Of a DNA stretch of 64,000 nt, positions 23,239 to 34,154 are shown in pieces (the stretch's first letter is position 1; every line of letters begins with the position of its first letter). The stretch comes from Macrothele yani (Eukaryota; Arthropoda; Arachnida; Araneae; Macrothelidae), in assembly GCA_039090855.1 (NCBI GenBank), contig CM077011.1, positions 17,237,001-17,301,000 on the forward strand, in the 5' to 3' direction. The notes beneath the pieces were generated by a model, which saw only the letters and a program-made list of their open reading frames with translations, was not told the origin of the DNA and ran no database searches. Position numbers and translations under genes: made by a program.

Positions 23239-23662
23239 GAGGATCATTGATCATTAATACTTAAATTTTTGAGCAATTAGGGAAAGCCGGCGCTCAAGAA
23301 ACACTTTCACTGGTTGGAACACCGAAGACTTCATAAGGCTGGATCCAGCTGAACGTTAAATATGATGGATCACTGATTTGCGGGTTAGATAACTAGCTCA
23401 CCCGCACAATAAATACCAGAGATAACTGATTTCTGGGTTGGAAAGTGTTCCTGTGATTATGGCCAGCTTTTGTGTAGTGATTACGCAAAGAAACAAAATG
23501 ATCTCCGTAGGTCAAGCACACGATGCGCATGCGTCATCTGGTATTCAAATCCCCGCAGCTGATTAGTCGCCTAACAAAGCCGCCAGTAATTTCAACACCA
23601 GGTTTCGTCCATAAACAACTTTGCATCTCTGCTGAAGTTGCGAAAAACTGCTAGAAAATTGT
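23239..23662. repeat. Direct repeat C, copy 2
   Basis: This second copy of 21223-21690 lies about 1.55 kb further on in the same orientation. A short lead-in (GAATATGCGAGGATCATTGA) appears twice just upstream, at about 23160 and 23232. No LTR-type TG...CA ends or primer-binding site were recognised. Confidence 0.85.
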
Positions 23663-24127
23663 TTTCCAAACCGGACTCCATATAATCCAGTTTTCGTTGA
23701 CATTACCGCTTAGCGAGTAATGAAATAACCTGGTGGCGCACAAGTTCGCAACGCTGAACATAATCTTACCATTGATGCTATCTATGTAGCAGAATAATAC
23801 CCGTACACATTCGTGCATGTTTGGAAAACAATGTTTATGTTTCTTTATTTAGCTGTTCTCGTTATTTTTTTCATAGAAGCGGCCACAATGAAATGATGTT
23901 TTAAATAACGGAGATTTGTCTTTGTACTCCCTCAGCATGACTATTTCGGTGCCTTTTAGCTGCTCATGTTAATTTTGTTTCCAGAGATTATACACTCTTT
24001 GCCTAAATAAACGAAGCACACCGAGGAAGTGGCTCGATCCTGATGAAACTCCGCATGGAAGTGCTCGAGGGCCGAATATGCAAATGAGTAAAAAATAACG
24101 ACCAATGACTAAATATTGGCCCGCCAC

Positions 24128-27100
24128 CATGGGATGTAAGGTCAGGTGATGCGTAACATCACAGCCTCTCCTTGACAAATGTCAACCCCGCCTTCTCGTG
24201 GTGCATCCTGTTCCCACTAAAGGGGCTCTGACGACCGCCAATAGCGGTATAACTATACCATCGGGATCAGAGGAAATGCTATCCCACACTCACCAACCCG
24301 CTTGGCCAGCGTGGTGAGTTATGGCCAAACACCTCCAAAATGACTCTACAACTTAAATCTTGGCCCTCAGTCTCCGGCAGCTGGAATGTACCTGGCCAAG
24401 GCAGCGGCCAGTGCGACATGAAGGCAGAGGGTGCTAAGAACTTCGGAGGACCGGACTAGGCTGCCATTTGATGCTGACCTTGGCTACCTATAACGGACGC
24501 TCCCTATCTTCTGATTCAAGGCTTCTTGAATTGGAAGAGGAACTACAAAGGATCAAGTGGGACATCGTGGGGCTAAGTGAGGTAAGGAGAAAAGGAGAAG
24601 ATCTCATTGAACTGAAAAGTGGACATCTCTTCTATTATCGTGGGACAGATACTGGCAGGACTAGTGGTGTTGGATTTATAATAAACAAGAAACTGAAGGA
24701 TAAAGTTGTAGAAGTTGAAAGTTCCTCTGACAGAGCTGCACGACTCGTTATCCAACTATCGAGAAGATACCAGGCTCAGATTATTCAAACTTATGCACCC
24801 ACCACAAGTCATCCTGAAGAAGAAATTGAAGAATTTTATGAGGAAATTCGTCATCTAAATAATAAAGGTAAGCAGCACTTGAAGATAATTATGGGAGATT
24901 TCAATGCAAAAATAGGGCACCGACAACAGAATGAAACTTCAGTAGGTAAATTCGGTCACGGCAACAGAAACCAGCGTGGAAATACTCGTTGAGTTTGCAG
25001 AGGCAGAAGGGTTTTTCATCTTGAACTCCTTTTTCAAGAAAAAGCCACACAGGAAATGGACATGGAGACATCCAATTGGGACGACAAGTGAAATTGATTT
25101 TATTATGTGTAACAAAAAATTCGTCGTCGAAGACTGCAGTGTGCTAAACAAGTTCAACACAGGTAGTGACCATAGATTGGTGAGATGTAAGATGCACCTC
25201 AACACTAAACTGGAACGTGGCAAGCTCATAAGACAAACAAAATGTATTGACATAACCAACCTTAAAAAACACCATAATACTTTCAAGTTGGAACTGAAGA
25301 ACAGATTCTTTGCTTTAGAAGGCCTAACATCGGAAGAAGTGGATATTTTGGAAGTTAACAGAAAAGTAACCAAAGCTCTTATGGAAACAGCAACAAAATT
25401 AGCTGGGTCTAAGAACAAGTTGCATGTGAACAAATTATCAGGAAAAACCAAAATGTTGATGCAAAAAGAAGAGAGATGAGGACAACTAAAGAAGATGTGA
25501 CTTCCAAAGTGGAATATATAGAGCTATGCAAGACAGCACGAAAAAGTATCACTGAAGACGTAAGGAAATTCAACTGTGAGCTAGTGAGGAAAGCAATTGA
25601 AAACAACCAAAGCCTTAAGATAGCAAAGGGACATCTCAGTAAGGGAAGAAAACAGATTATGGCTCTGAGAAAAGAAGATGGTTCTATAACAAGAAATAGA
25701 GGCGAAATTTTGACAAGAGTGAAAGATTTCTACTCGAAATTATATGAAAGGGATGATACATGTACTCCAGACATCATGAAAGGTACCAGAGTTCTTCCAG
25801 TACTCCCAGCAGAAGTTGCTCATGCAATCAAGAACATGAAGCGGGGAAAGCTCCAGGAGAAGATGGAATTACTATAGACATCATACAAGAAGCAAGTGGA
25901 GAAATTGAAACAGTACTCGCCCAAATTTTCACTCGATGCCTTAATGAAGGGAAAATTCCTGAGGATTGGAACAATGCTACAATGATCCTGCTACATAAAA
26001 AAGGTGACATTGAGGATCTCAGGAACTACAGACCTATCAGCCTCCTATCAGTGGTTTATAAAATCTTCACTAAAGTTCTTTCACACCGCTTGAAGGTAAC
26101 ACTGGACATGGCTCAACCGAGAGAAGAAGCTGGATTCAGGAGTGGCTACAGCACAATAGATCATATCCACGTACTGAGAGAACTAATTGAAAGAGCGAGG
26201 GAATATGAACTTCCATTGTGCATAGCTTTTATCGATTATGAAAGCCTTTGATTCAGTGAAACCATCAGCAGTTACCACGGCTCTGAAATCCTGCGGTATT
26301 GAAGATGCATACATTAAATTATTAATAACATCTATGAAAATGCAAGTGCAAAGATTTGGCTGTTTGAAAATACAACACACATAAAAATTGGAAAGGAAAG
26401 TGGAGACAAGGTGACACCATATCTCCGAAGCTCTTTAATGCCACATTGGAAAATGTCTTTCAATCACTGAACTGGGAAAACAAAGGGATGAAGATTAATG
26501 GAGATTATCTAACCCACCTTCGTTTTGCTGATGACGTAGTCATTTTTGCAACTACCCCATCAGAGCTGCAGAGTATGATCCAGGAACTTGCTGACAAGAG
26601 TAAAGAAGTGGGATTAAAAATGAACTTTCAGAAGACAAAAGTGATGTTCAATGCTTTTACAAGAAATGAAGATTTATCGATTGATGGAGAAAAACTGGAG
26701 ATAACAGATACGTATGTTTATCTTGGACAGCAGATATCAAGTGAGGGTCACATTGATGAAGAAATTAATAGGCGTACAAAACTTGCCTGGAGAGCTTTTT
26801 GGAAGAAACAGCATAATTTTCAAGAGCAATATGCCATTATGTCTTAAAAGAAAAGTGTTTGATCAATGCATCCTTCCAGTGCTTACGTATGGTGCAGAGA
26901 CGTGGACCTTAACTAAAAGAGACATACAAAGGCTGCAGACAACTCAAAGCAGCATGGAGAGGTGCATGCTTGGTGTAACCAGGAGAGATAAGAAGAGGAA
27001 CTCGTGGATCCGAAAAATGACAAGAGTGGAAGACATCATGATCAGAGTTAAATCCCTGAAACGGCAATGGGCTGGACATACTGCCAGAAGGACAGATCAT

Positions 27101-27296
27101 CGATGGACAGCCGAAATTTTAGATTGGATTCCAAGGGACAGGAAAAGACCCAGAAGAAGACCACATAGGAGATGGGTGGATGAAATTCGTAAATATGCGG
27201 GAGTGACATGGAGGAGACTGGCACAAGACAGACCGTTGTGGAGGAAACTTGGGGAGACCTTCGTCCAGCAGTGGATTGATAATGGTTGAAATGATG
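24128..27296 (+). mobile_element. RTE-type LINE, near full length
   Basis: The insertion is bounded by ATTGGCCCGCCAC at 24115-24127 and 27297-27309, a 13-bp target-site duplication. The 5' leader has GTGGTGCATCCTGTTCCCAC. Coding runs 24468-27289. The 3' end is an ATGATG-type short repeat right after the stop, as in RTE elements, with no long poly(A). The length (~3.2 kb) fits a full RTE. Confidence 0.85.
24468..27289 (+). pseudogene. RTE endonuclease-reverse transcriptase, frameshifted
   Basis: The N-terminal part is an AP-type endonuclease: TYNGRSLSSD, DIVGLSEVRRKGEDL (catalytic E), IQTYAPTTSHPEEEIEEFYE, IIMGDFNAKIG, SEIDFIMCNKK and GSDHRLVRCKM (the terminal SDH). The RT follows: KAPGEDGITIDIIQEA near 25850, LRNYRPISLLSVVYKIFTK, EEAGFRSGYSTIDHIHVLRE, a FIDYEKAFDSV block broken by a one-base deletion near 26240, and RFADDVVIFATTP at 26522 (catalytic DD). 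The tail has VLTYGAETWTLTKRDIQRLQ and ARRTDHRW. At least five frameshifts or stops split it into pieces of 130-190 codons, so it is recently dead. Confidence 0.9.
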
Positions 27297-27418
27297 ATTG
27301 GCCCGCCACAGCGCATGGGAACCGCGCATCGAGGAGGGTATATTAAGAACAATGCTCGTACCCTAGGACAAGGTGACTGCGGATTGCGGTTGAATTAACT
27401 TCCAAGGACAGTAAGGAT

Positions 27419-28610
27419 GCCTCGACGTCGAATCCGTTACAATGAGTGCAGTTGAGGGTGTATGAGACAGGACGTATAATTGGTCTGAGAGAGGCCGGTT
27501 GGTCAATTCGCCGTATCGCCAGGCATTTGGGTCGGAGTCAGGCGGCAATTGGACGATGTAGGCACCAGTGGGGCGAGGAGTGCACAACCCAGCGGCACGT
27601 GGACAGTGGACGGCCGAGGGCAAAGGCAGAACACGATGATCGAGCGATTGTTAGGTCCACAAGAACAGGACCGAATTTGCCGCTTTCATCTTATTCCTGG
27701 CCTTGTAGCGTCGTCTACAAAAACGGAAGTGGCAACCTGAACCGTTGCCAGTCGACTTGGGGCAAGAGGATTGCATTCGAGGATGCGACTCTGACGTGGA
27801 CCCCTAATTAACGAACATCGCCGGCAGTGGTGTAGATCCTGATCACCGTATGATAGTGTTAATTGGCGTCGTGTTGTCTTATACGATGAGTCACATTTTG
27901 CACTTGGGGCCGATGACCAGAACATACGTGTCTAAAGACGATCCTGCCACGTGGAACGGTACACGACTCGAACACCAGGGGTACTGCCTGGGTAGCCATT
28001 TCATACGATAACCGAGCACATTTCGTAGTCCTCAGTACCACACACATGGTTCAATGGTACGTCGACGACATTCTACGACCTGTTGTATTTTCATTCCTGT
28101 GGTAGCATGACCGAACAATTTTTCAATAGGATAATACCCGGTCGCTCACGGTACGGCTCTCCCAGCCTGCCTCCGTAATGTCGACACCCTTCCATGGACA
28201 GCCCCATCTCCCGATATCTCACCGATGGAACATGTTTGAGACATGATGGAACGCCACCTATGCTCTTTCCGGAATGCCAGTGGACGTTACCCTCATTTTT
28301 TTTTTTTTTTTTTTTTTGATTGGAGGTTTAACGACCACCGTGAGCAACTCAATGGGCTATAAGCAGTCGCCCGTCCCTAAGTTTGGGTCACTGGTTCCAG
28401 GGAAGGGAGAGAGCCAGTGCCGTAAGACAAACACAACATTCATGCCTGACCGGGATTCGAACCCGGAGCCCTTACGGACGAATGATCAGAGGCCAGCGCC
28501 TTAGACCACTGCGCCACCGGGGCGGCACCCTCAATTTGGACAGCATTTAACACGCTATACCTCAAAACAGGCGTCGTGAACTCTACGCCCCTATGCCACG
28601 CCCGGTAACC
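27419..28610 (+). pseudogene. Tc1-like transposase relic, split by SINE1
   Basis: It starts MPRRRIRYNE at 27419. After a frameshift it reads YETGRIIGLREAGWSIRRIA and RHLGRSQAAIGRCRHQW (HTH), then DSGRPRAKAEHDDRAIVRS. Later pieces include TRGTAWVAISYDNRAHFVV, VQWYVDDILRPVVF and a degraded second catalytic block (FQ.DNTRS). The SINE1 follows, then MPRPVTACIRVR after it, matching the MPRRVAACI(Q/R) C-terminus. It has multiple stops and the first catalytic block is destroyed. Confidence 0.75.
28296..28526 (-). mobile_element. SINE1 (tRNA-derived), young copy
   Basis: On the minus strand the head GCCGCCCCGGTGGCGCAGTG has an A box in TGGCGCAGTGG. B box GGTTCGAATCC follows, then the body and a poly(A) tail. 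ACCCTCA at 28289-28295 and 28527-28533 is the target-site duplication. The uninterrupted T run on plus suggests recent insertion. Confidence 0.95.
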
Positions 28611-28636
28611 GCTTGTATTCGAGTCAGACATAAGCA

Positions 28637-28682
28637 CTAGTGGAACAAGTCAGTATTACAGCGGACTGACTTGTTCCACTAG
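28637..28682. repeat. Perfect 17-bp hairpin
   Basis: CTAGTGGAACAAGTCAG (28637-28653) and its exact complement CTGACTTGTTCCACTAG (28666-28682) are separated by 12 nt. It sits where Tc1 similarity ends. Confidence 0.95.
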
Positions 28683-30104
28683 AGCAGATGTTTTATCCGA
28701 AACTGCTCTGGAATTGCTATCGTTTCCATTCCTATATACAGAGTGATTCAGCTAAGCATGTACAAACTTCTGGGAAGGGTAGATTGCACAAAGACATATA
28801 TATGTTGTGGGCTGACTCATCACCTCGCCAACTGTTTACCCCATGAGCCGTCACTGTATTAAACAGGTTTACTTGCAATCAAGTCCGCTTTTCCTAACAT
28901 TCAACAACAAGCACGCATGGTACATTTATCTCCATGTGGAAGCTATTATCCTATTTAATAATTCCTTTCCACCTAGTACTAAAAGTCAGGAAAACCTCGT
29001 AGGTATTACATTTTTACTGTAAATCTCGCATATTTTCTTTCTTGGAAAAGCCCAGACATGTTCTGGGAGGGGGAAGGGGGCTGCTGGTTTATAAAATTAT
29101 TTTACGCGGGGTGATGTTTTAAAGATGGAAAAATAAATTATCGTGGTTGGTGCACTTTGATCTGAGGATGGCGGAGATTACACTGCGCATGCTCCAAACA
29201 AAGAGCGAGTATATTGGCTAATTTCTTTGTACAGATTAGGTTTTGCTTTTGATGCCGCTATTACTGCTCTATTTTAGTTTTGTGAATTCTGTCTCATAAA
29301 TAATGTACCTCCAATAATTAAACGCCTCTGATACTGCAGACTTGTTACCAGGATGTCTGAGTTTTTTAAGTAAGATGCGCTCGTCGCCAAAACATTAATT
29401 TCGAGCATTAAAAATACGAGTAACGCCATGAATAGGTTAATTAACTTCGTTACTGAACTGCGTCCTGTAGAGCGAGGAGCTTATAAATTTGCTAGACATA
29501 ATGGGAACGCCGTGGGTGAGATACCGTGTATTAATAATTGTTCGATTTTTGCGAGAGATTTGTGGTGACCAGTTAGGAGCGGGACGAGAGGGGAGGGGTG
29601 AATTACTAGGCAGGGAAAAGGAGAAAGTATGTAAGGAAAAATAATACTTTACAAGCTAATGTTACGAAAACGGCTCGGGAGATAAAAGACGCAACTAGTC
29701 TCCAATCTAATTAAGTCAGTTACGGTTATTGCTTTCCTTGGTGAGAATGCATAGTCGTCAGAATGATACTTTTAATGACGAAGTTAAAAAAAGGTGGTGG
29801 CATTGCTCGGGTGTTTAAGCAAACTCTTCTGCAAACGAAATCCTAGAGATTTGGTGATCAGATGAAGTGGAACTGATTATAAATTGCATTCTTTTTTGCT
29901 ACAAAGGCGTAACAATTTGAGTCCCATCGAATTCTCATCTATAATGATTCCACCTTTTCATATAAGTCCCAAACACTGTTTCATAGAGACATTAATATTT
30001 TGTTTTCAATTTTAAACTGTCAAATCAAATGTTTAATCTTTACAACGCGTATCGCAAACAGTTCCATCAGAAAATCGCCACCGTGGTTACAGATCAGAAA
30101 AAAA
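28683..30104. other. Unassigned DNA
   Basis: No gene was recognised. ACAGAGTGATTCAGCTAAGC at 28739 resembles the start of some Tc1/mariner terminal repeats (CAG.GTGATTCA), but no partner end was found. Confidence 0.4.
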
Positions 30105-30620
30105 CGTTTAACCCTTTTACACTAGATCGAATTAATTCGGTGTTATCCAAATAAGATGAAATCAACTGGAAGGAAAATATTCGCCGTCTGACAAGTGGAC
30201 TGAACGCGGTATGAAAAAAATGAACCTGCGTATCATAAAGTGTTATTTACCCCTTAGCTTCGGTTATTCAGAGTGGTTATTTAGGAGAACGATTGGCACT
30301 AATCCTTTCTAAATGATTACGAGCAAAATGGATATAGAAAGATCGACGAACCTAAAAATGGAAGGCCGTGTTGGAGTCCTTTTTTTCACACCCAGTGGCA
30401 TGATGTCCGTGTCGGAGAGACTAAGGCTTCCTCCTTATTCCTTGGAGCATGGAGTAGAGAATAAAGAACCAGAAAGAACACTTACTACCTGTTACAGATT
30501 TGTGGTCGATGTTGCTCAATTACGAGGGGAACAGAATTGGTTTTGTATATATTTCCTAAAACCTGACCGCTTGTTAACATTTCGCTTAGAGAGGGAACAG
30601 AAAATTTGAGTACCATTTGT
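30105..30620 (+). repeat. Repeat B copy 2
   Basis: It matches 2433-2915 in order: GAATTAATTCGG, CCCCTTAGCTTCGGTTATT, GGTTATTTAGGAGAACGATT, CAGTGGCATGATGTCCGTG, GAATAAAG and GGGAACAGAAAATTTGAGT. It contains a 98-codon frame with no recognised domain. Confidence 0.65.
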
Positions 30621-31008
30621 TTCAGTTGTATATTCAACATAAATCTTTAAAACATGGCATTTTGAAGCACAGATACAATCAATTGTAAATACAATGCTAT
30701 GCTCCTCTGCTGAAAAATAGTGAAACTGGATTTTAAAAAAGCGTGTGTATTATCTTGGTTGTAATTAGATTTAGCCAATGGTAGCCTTTTAATCCAAGCT
30801 CCAGTTCCTGAGGTATCGTTAAAAAAAGGCATACTTCACTTAGCAAAGAAACGTTTGACTCACGGGAGTTGAAAACTTCTCACTGAAAATTAGTTATTTC
30901 AAAAACATTCGGTTGCAAAAAATAATTTTTCATAGGCGCAGTTGTAGTTTAAAAGAAATATTTCACTACTCTCTCAGCGCGAAAAACATTGCAGTTGGAA
31001 ATTATATA

Positions 31009-32510
31009 CAAGGTGTCCCACTCGCTACCGAATCCGGCATTTCTTTAATAATATTAACACCAATGAAGATATTGCAACGAAATTTGAAGTGGACTTACCT
31101 CATTTCATGCGAAATGTGATGACACCACAACATGTGCTGGAAGTGGCCACCATTTGCATCCAGACAGCACTGAACCCGGTGCACCATACTGTGGAAAGTC
31201 CTTGCCAGTACGTCCGCCGTCACTACCTGAATTTCCTCAGGGATGTTGCTTTCAAGGCATCTATGGTTCGCGGTTTCTTTTGGTAACCTCTTCCTTTTAG
31301 ATATCCTCATAAAAAGTAATCAGGAGGCGTCAGATCGGGCGAGCGCGGTGATCATAGACCCTTCGAAATAACGCGGTCCCCGAAAAAGGACTGAATTTTG
31401 GTCATACTGGTGTGTGATGTCACTCCCTCATGCTGGTAATCTCCAATGGAGGGTTCTTCGTAGTGCAATTGATTTACAAAGGTGTTTAAGATTTCCATAT
31501 ATGCAGCTGTTGTGATGGTTATATCAAAGATGGGACCAATTGTGCGGCGCCGGGTCATCCCACACGAAACACAAATTTTCTGTGAATGAAGGGGTTCTTC
31601 ATGTATCGCGTTGGGATTTTCACTGACCCAAGTACGGGAACTTTTGAGAATTGACGTATCCGGACAGGTGAAACCACGCCTCGCCTGAGAACCACGCGTA
31701 GTCCAGAATGCCCGGATTTTCCTGAAGAAATGTCTGAAACACCATCGACAATATGTCACTCGTTTCACGTGGTCAGTCTTTTTAGTTCGTGGACCACGGA
31801 GATACGGTACGCATGAAGCTTCGCTTTTTTCACAGCACGTTGACAAGGACAACCCTGTTTCCTGTGGCAGTCAGCGAAGTGACTTCCTGGGAGACACCAA
31901 GTAGTCAGCACTTTAAATTATGGATCGTTTCCTCGGACATTTGTGGACGACCTCCTGAATGGTCGTCTAATAAAGTCCTTTTGTTTTCCAATTTCTTCGA
32001 CAATGCCCAAATGGTGGACTTCCTCGGCGGAGGACTTCCTGTAAATCTCTTCAGAAATTGCTGTTAACAAGACTTGATCGATTCTTATTCCAATAAGTGC
32101 GAACAATAAGCATTCGCTCCTCCAGATTATATCGATACATTTTCACACGTACGCGAACAGCCACGAGCACGAGCACTCACTATAAATAGCCGTATTGTGT
32201 AGACACGCTCAGAGAAATGGCATAACACAGCAACAGAGAGGCGCTTTCGGCTGGCTGGCGGACTGCTCCTCAGTGGCGCCACACTTAGGAATGTGTTTGC
32301 CATTAAGGAGCACTCCGGCTGGCTGGCGAACAGCGCCGGGTTCAATGCTGTCTGGATGTAAATGGTAGCAACTTCCAGCACATGTTGTGATGTAATCTTA
32401 TTTCGCACGAAATGAGGTTAAGTCCAATTCAAATTTCGTTGCAATATCTTCATTGGTGTTAATATTATTAAAAAAATACCGGGTTCGGTCACGAGTGGGG
32501 CACGCTGCAC
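31009..32510 (-). mobile_element. IS630/Tc1-mariner-type transposon with ~170-bp TIRs
   Basis: The left end (GTGTCCCACTCGCTACCGAA and onward to about 31190) is repeated inverted at about 32330-32507. Shared pieces include AATATTAACACCAATGAAGA, TATTGCAACGAAATTTGAA and CACAACATGTGCTGGAAG. TATA lies on both sides, consistent with a TA target duplication. The exact right boundary is uncertain by a few bases. Confidence 0.8.
31300..32100 (-). pseudogene. IS630-type transposase relic
   Basis: The N-terminal region holds GIRIDQVLLTAISEEIYRK (about 32080). The catalytic half reads AWFHLSGYVNSQ-like sequence in one frame and VSENPNAIHEEPLHSQKICV in another, then TIGPIFDITITTAAYMEILN, LHYEEPSIGDYQHEGVTSHT, SFFGDRVISKGL and RSPDLTPPDYFLWGYLKGRG. 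Family members have QQDGA(T/P).H at the second catalytic block; here the D is lost (QHEGVTSH). The terminal D of SPDLTPPDY is present. Several frameshifts make it inactive. Confidence 0.7.
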
Positions 32511-32995
32511 TATAAAATGTACACTGGTCATTGTTAAGCGTTGCCAATATTAAAAGACATTTTTTTTCTATCACGGTTTAATGGCAAATGGCAAGTGAGT
32601 TTAAATGCTCCTTTCCGACGCGAATAAAATTTATTAAAGTTATAAATAGTCAGTGGAATCGGTTAGAAAAAAAAATCAACAGGATTTCTACAACTGATAA
32701 ATCGTTTGAATATCTACTTACTTCCACCAGCAGCTAAAATGTATGCTGTGAAAATTAACAAGAGATGCCCTAAAAGTTTCTCATAACAGAAGGAAAGTAT
32801 TAGAGACAAATACATTTTGAGATCGAACAGATAAAAGGAGAAATATAAAAGGAAACATGATATAACGCCACGCCTCCTAGCAGGAGCGTTTTGCGTAGTG
32901 GAAAAGTTGAAAATATGCGATAAGTATTCTTCATAGCAAACGCTATGCTAAGGAAAAAAAAACATTTCAGATGCTTTTCCCGGAAGCAGAAATAG

Positions 32996-33303
32996 CGAGA
33001 AAAGGGGGTTCTACCAAAAGAAATTTGGATTTGAGATTAAATGAACACAGATATGATCTAAAAATGAATCACCAAAGCACCTCTTTTGCAAGAACCATAA
33101 GTGCTGGAAATTCCATCCCAGACTGGGACAACGCTAAAATCATAAACACACCTAACTCAGTTTATTCCTTGTTATTTGCAGAAAGCCTCTATATTTCGGC
33201 TTATAATACACGTTGCTGTAATGACTATTATCCTTATGTTTTACCTGAACCTTGGAGCAATCTTGTTGGGAAGGACAGCACAATAGCAATTGCTTCTGTT
33301 AAG
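32996..33303 (+). pseudogene. PLE GIY-YIG endonuclease C-terminal part
   Basis: The frame reads GGSTKRNLDLRLNEHRYDLK (the conserved glycine-serine, arginine and EH of GIY-YIG), then HQSTSFARTIS, IPDWDNAKIINTPNSVYSLL and FAESLYISAYNTRCCND. In PLEs the pattern YVGSTKR...L..H, then DWDNAKI, then (F/L)E(S/A).YI is standard, with the glutamate of FAES as the likely metal ligand. The GIY half and the RT are missing. The reading frame to 33303 is intact, so this end is fairly young. Confidence 0.8.
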
Positions 33304-33307
33304 TGAT

Positions 33308-33535
33308 TTTTTGATTTTTTTTTTGATTGGAGGTTTAACGACCACCGTGAGCAACTCAATGGGCTATAAGCAGTCGCCCGTCCCTAATTTAGGGTCACTG
33401 GTTCCAGGGAAGGCAGAGAGCCAGTGCCGTAAGACAAACACAACATCCATGCCTCACCGGGATTCGAACCCGGACCCCTTACGGACGAATGATCAGAGGC
33501 CAGCGCCTTAGACCACTGCGCCCACCGGGGCGGCA
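33308..33535 (-). mobile_element. SINE1 (tRNA-derived), young copy
   Basis: The minus strand starts GCCGCCCCGGTGGGCGCAGT (one extra G in the A box) and has B box GGTTCGAATCCC and a poly(A) tail. TTAAGTGAT at 33299-33307 and 33536-33544 is a 9-bp duplication. It was inserted around the PLE stop codon region. Confidence 0.95.
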
Positions 33536-33669
33536 TTAAGTGATCATTGGCTAACTATGCCTTTTTTTGATTGTCTTGTTATCTGGTATATCATGTGACA
33601 TTGACATTACCTTTCCCATGATGCATCTAATCCACGTACTTAAGCAGCATGTAGCCACATGGTGAAATT

Positions 33670-33712
33670 ACATCTGATGAAGGTGTCAATGTGACACCGA
33701 AAGTGCTCATGT
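33670..33712 (+). ncRNA. Hammerhead-ribozyme-like motif in PLE 3' end
   Basis: Seen in order: stem I strand ACAT (33670-33673), core box CTGATGA (33674-33680), one unpaired A, stem II GGTGTCA (33682-33688), loop ATG, TGACACC (33692-33698), core GAA (33699-33701), a two-base-pair stem III AG..CT with loop TG (33702-33707), C at the cleavage position (33708), and stem I partner ATGT (33709-33712). This is the minimal type I layout with a tiny stem III. PLEs are known to carry such ribozymes. The extra A before stem II is atypical, so activity is uncertain. Confidence 0.6.
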
Positions 33713-34154
33713 GTTTTTAAACTGTATATAGATTTCATTTTTTAGCTGAATAAATATCATCGTGCAACAAGACGGATTTCTTTTAATACTAGCGAGAAAA
33801 AGGTTTTTATTTTCACGTAACTTAGCTGGACAGCTGTGCATTATTTAAAGATGATAATATTCCCCATCTTCATTGTAGCGAATGGCTTACAATGAAAAAA
33901 AAGAAATTTCTAAAAAGCGATTTGAGAAGTAGAAATACACAAACACCAACTAGCGACAGAACAGTGAACTACAAAAACAAAACAATAAACTCCTAAAGTA
34001 CAAATTTAAAGTGTTCTACAAGGTAACTGACATCCGGTGTTAAAATAATTTTTTAAATCGCACAATTAAAAAAGCTTTCGAGAAAAACAGATTAAACTTT
34101 TCCGCCTCTAGCGGCGAAATTGTGCATTATTTTGGGAAGGAAATTCACACAACA

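Larger units (their letters stand above)
23993..28640 (+). mobile_element. Tc1-like transposon relic carrying an RTE LINE and a SINE1
   Basis: A TA at 23991-23992 precedes CACTCTTTGCCTAAATAAAC, a plausible Tc1 terminal start. The element is interrupted by the RTE (13-bp duplication at 24115-24127 and 27297-27309). Tc1 coding sequence runs from 27419 to about 28610, with a SINE1 at 28296-28526. The right terminal repeat was not found; a hairpin at 28637-28682 marks the end of similarity. Confidence 0.55.
32996..33785 (+). mobile_element. Penelope-like element 3' end, interrupted by a SINE1
   Basis: 5'-truncated at the GIY-YIG domain, where tandem-array sequence (GGAAGCAGAAATAGCG) abuts it. 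Coding ends at 33303. A SINE1 sits at 33308-33535. The 3' non-coding part carries the hammerhead-like motif at 33670-33712 and finishes near ATCATCGTGCAAC at 33770, after which array-like sequence resumes. Confidence 0.7.

Noticed and set aside
21223..23662. LTR retrotransposon
   Set aside because: Direct repeats lack LTR ends, a primer-binding site and any gag, protease, RT or integrase motif.
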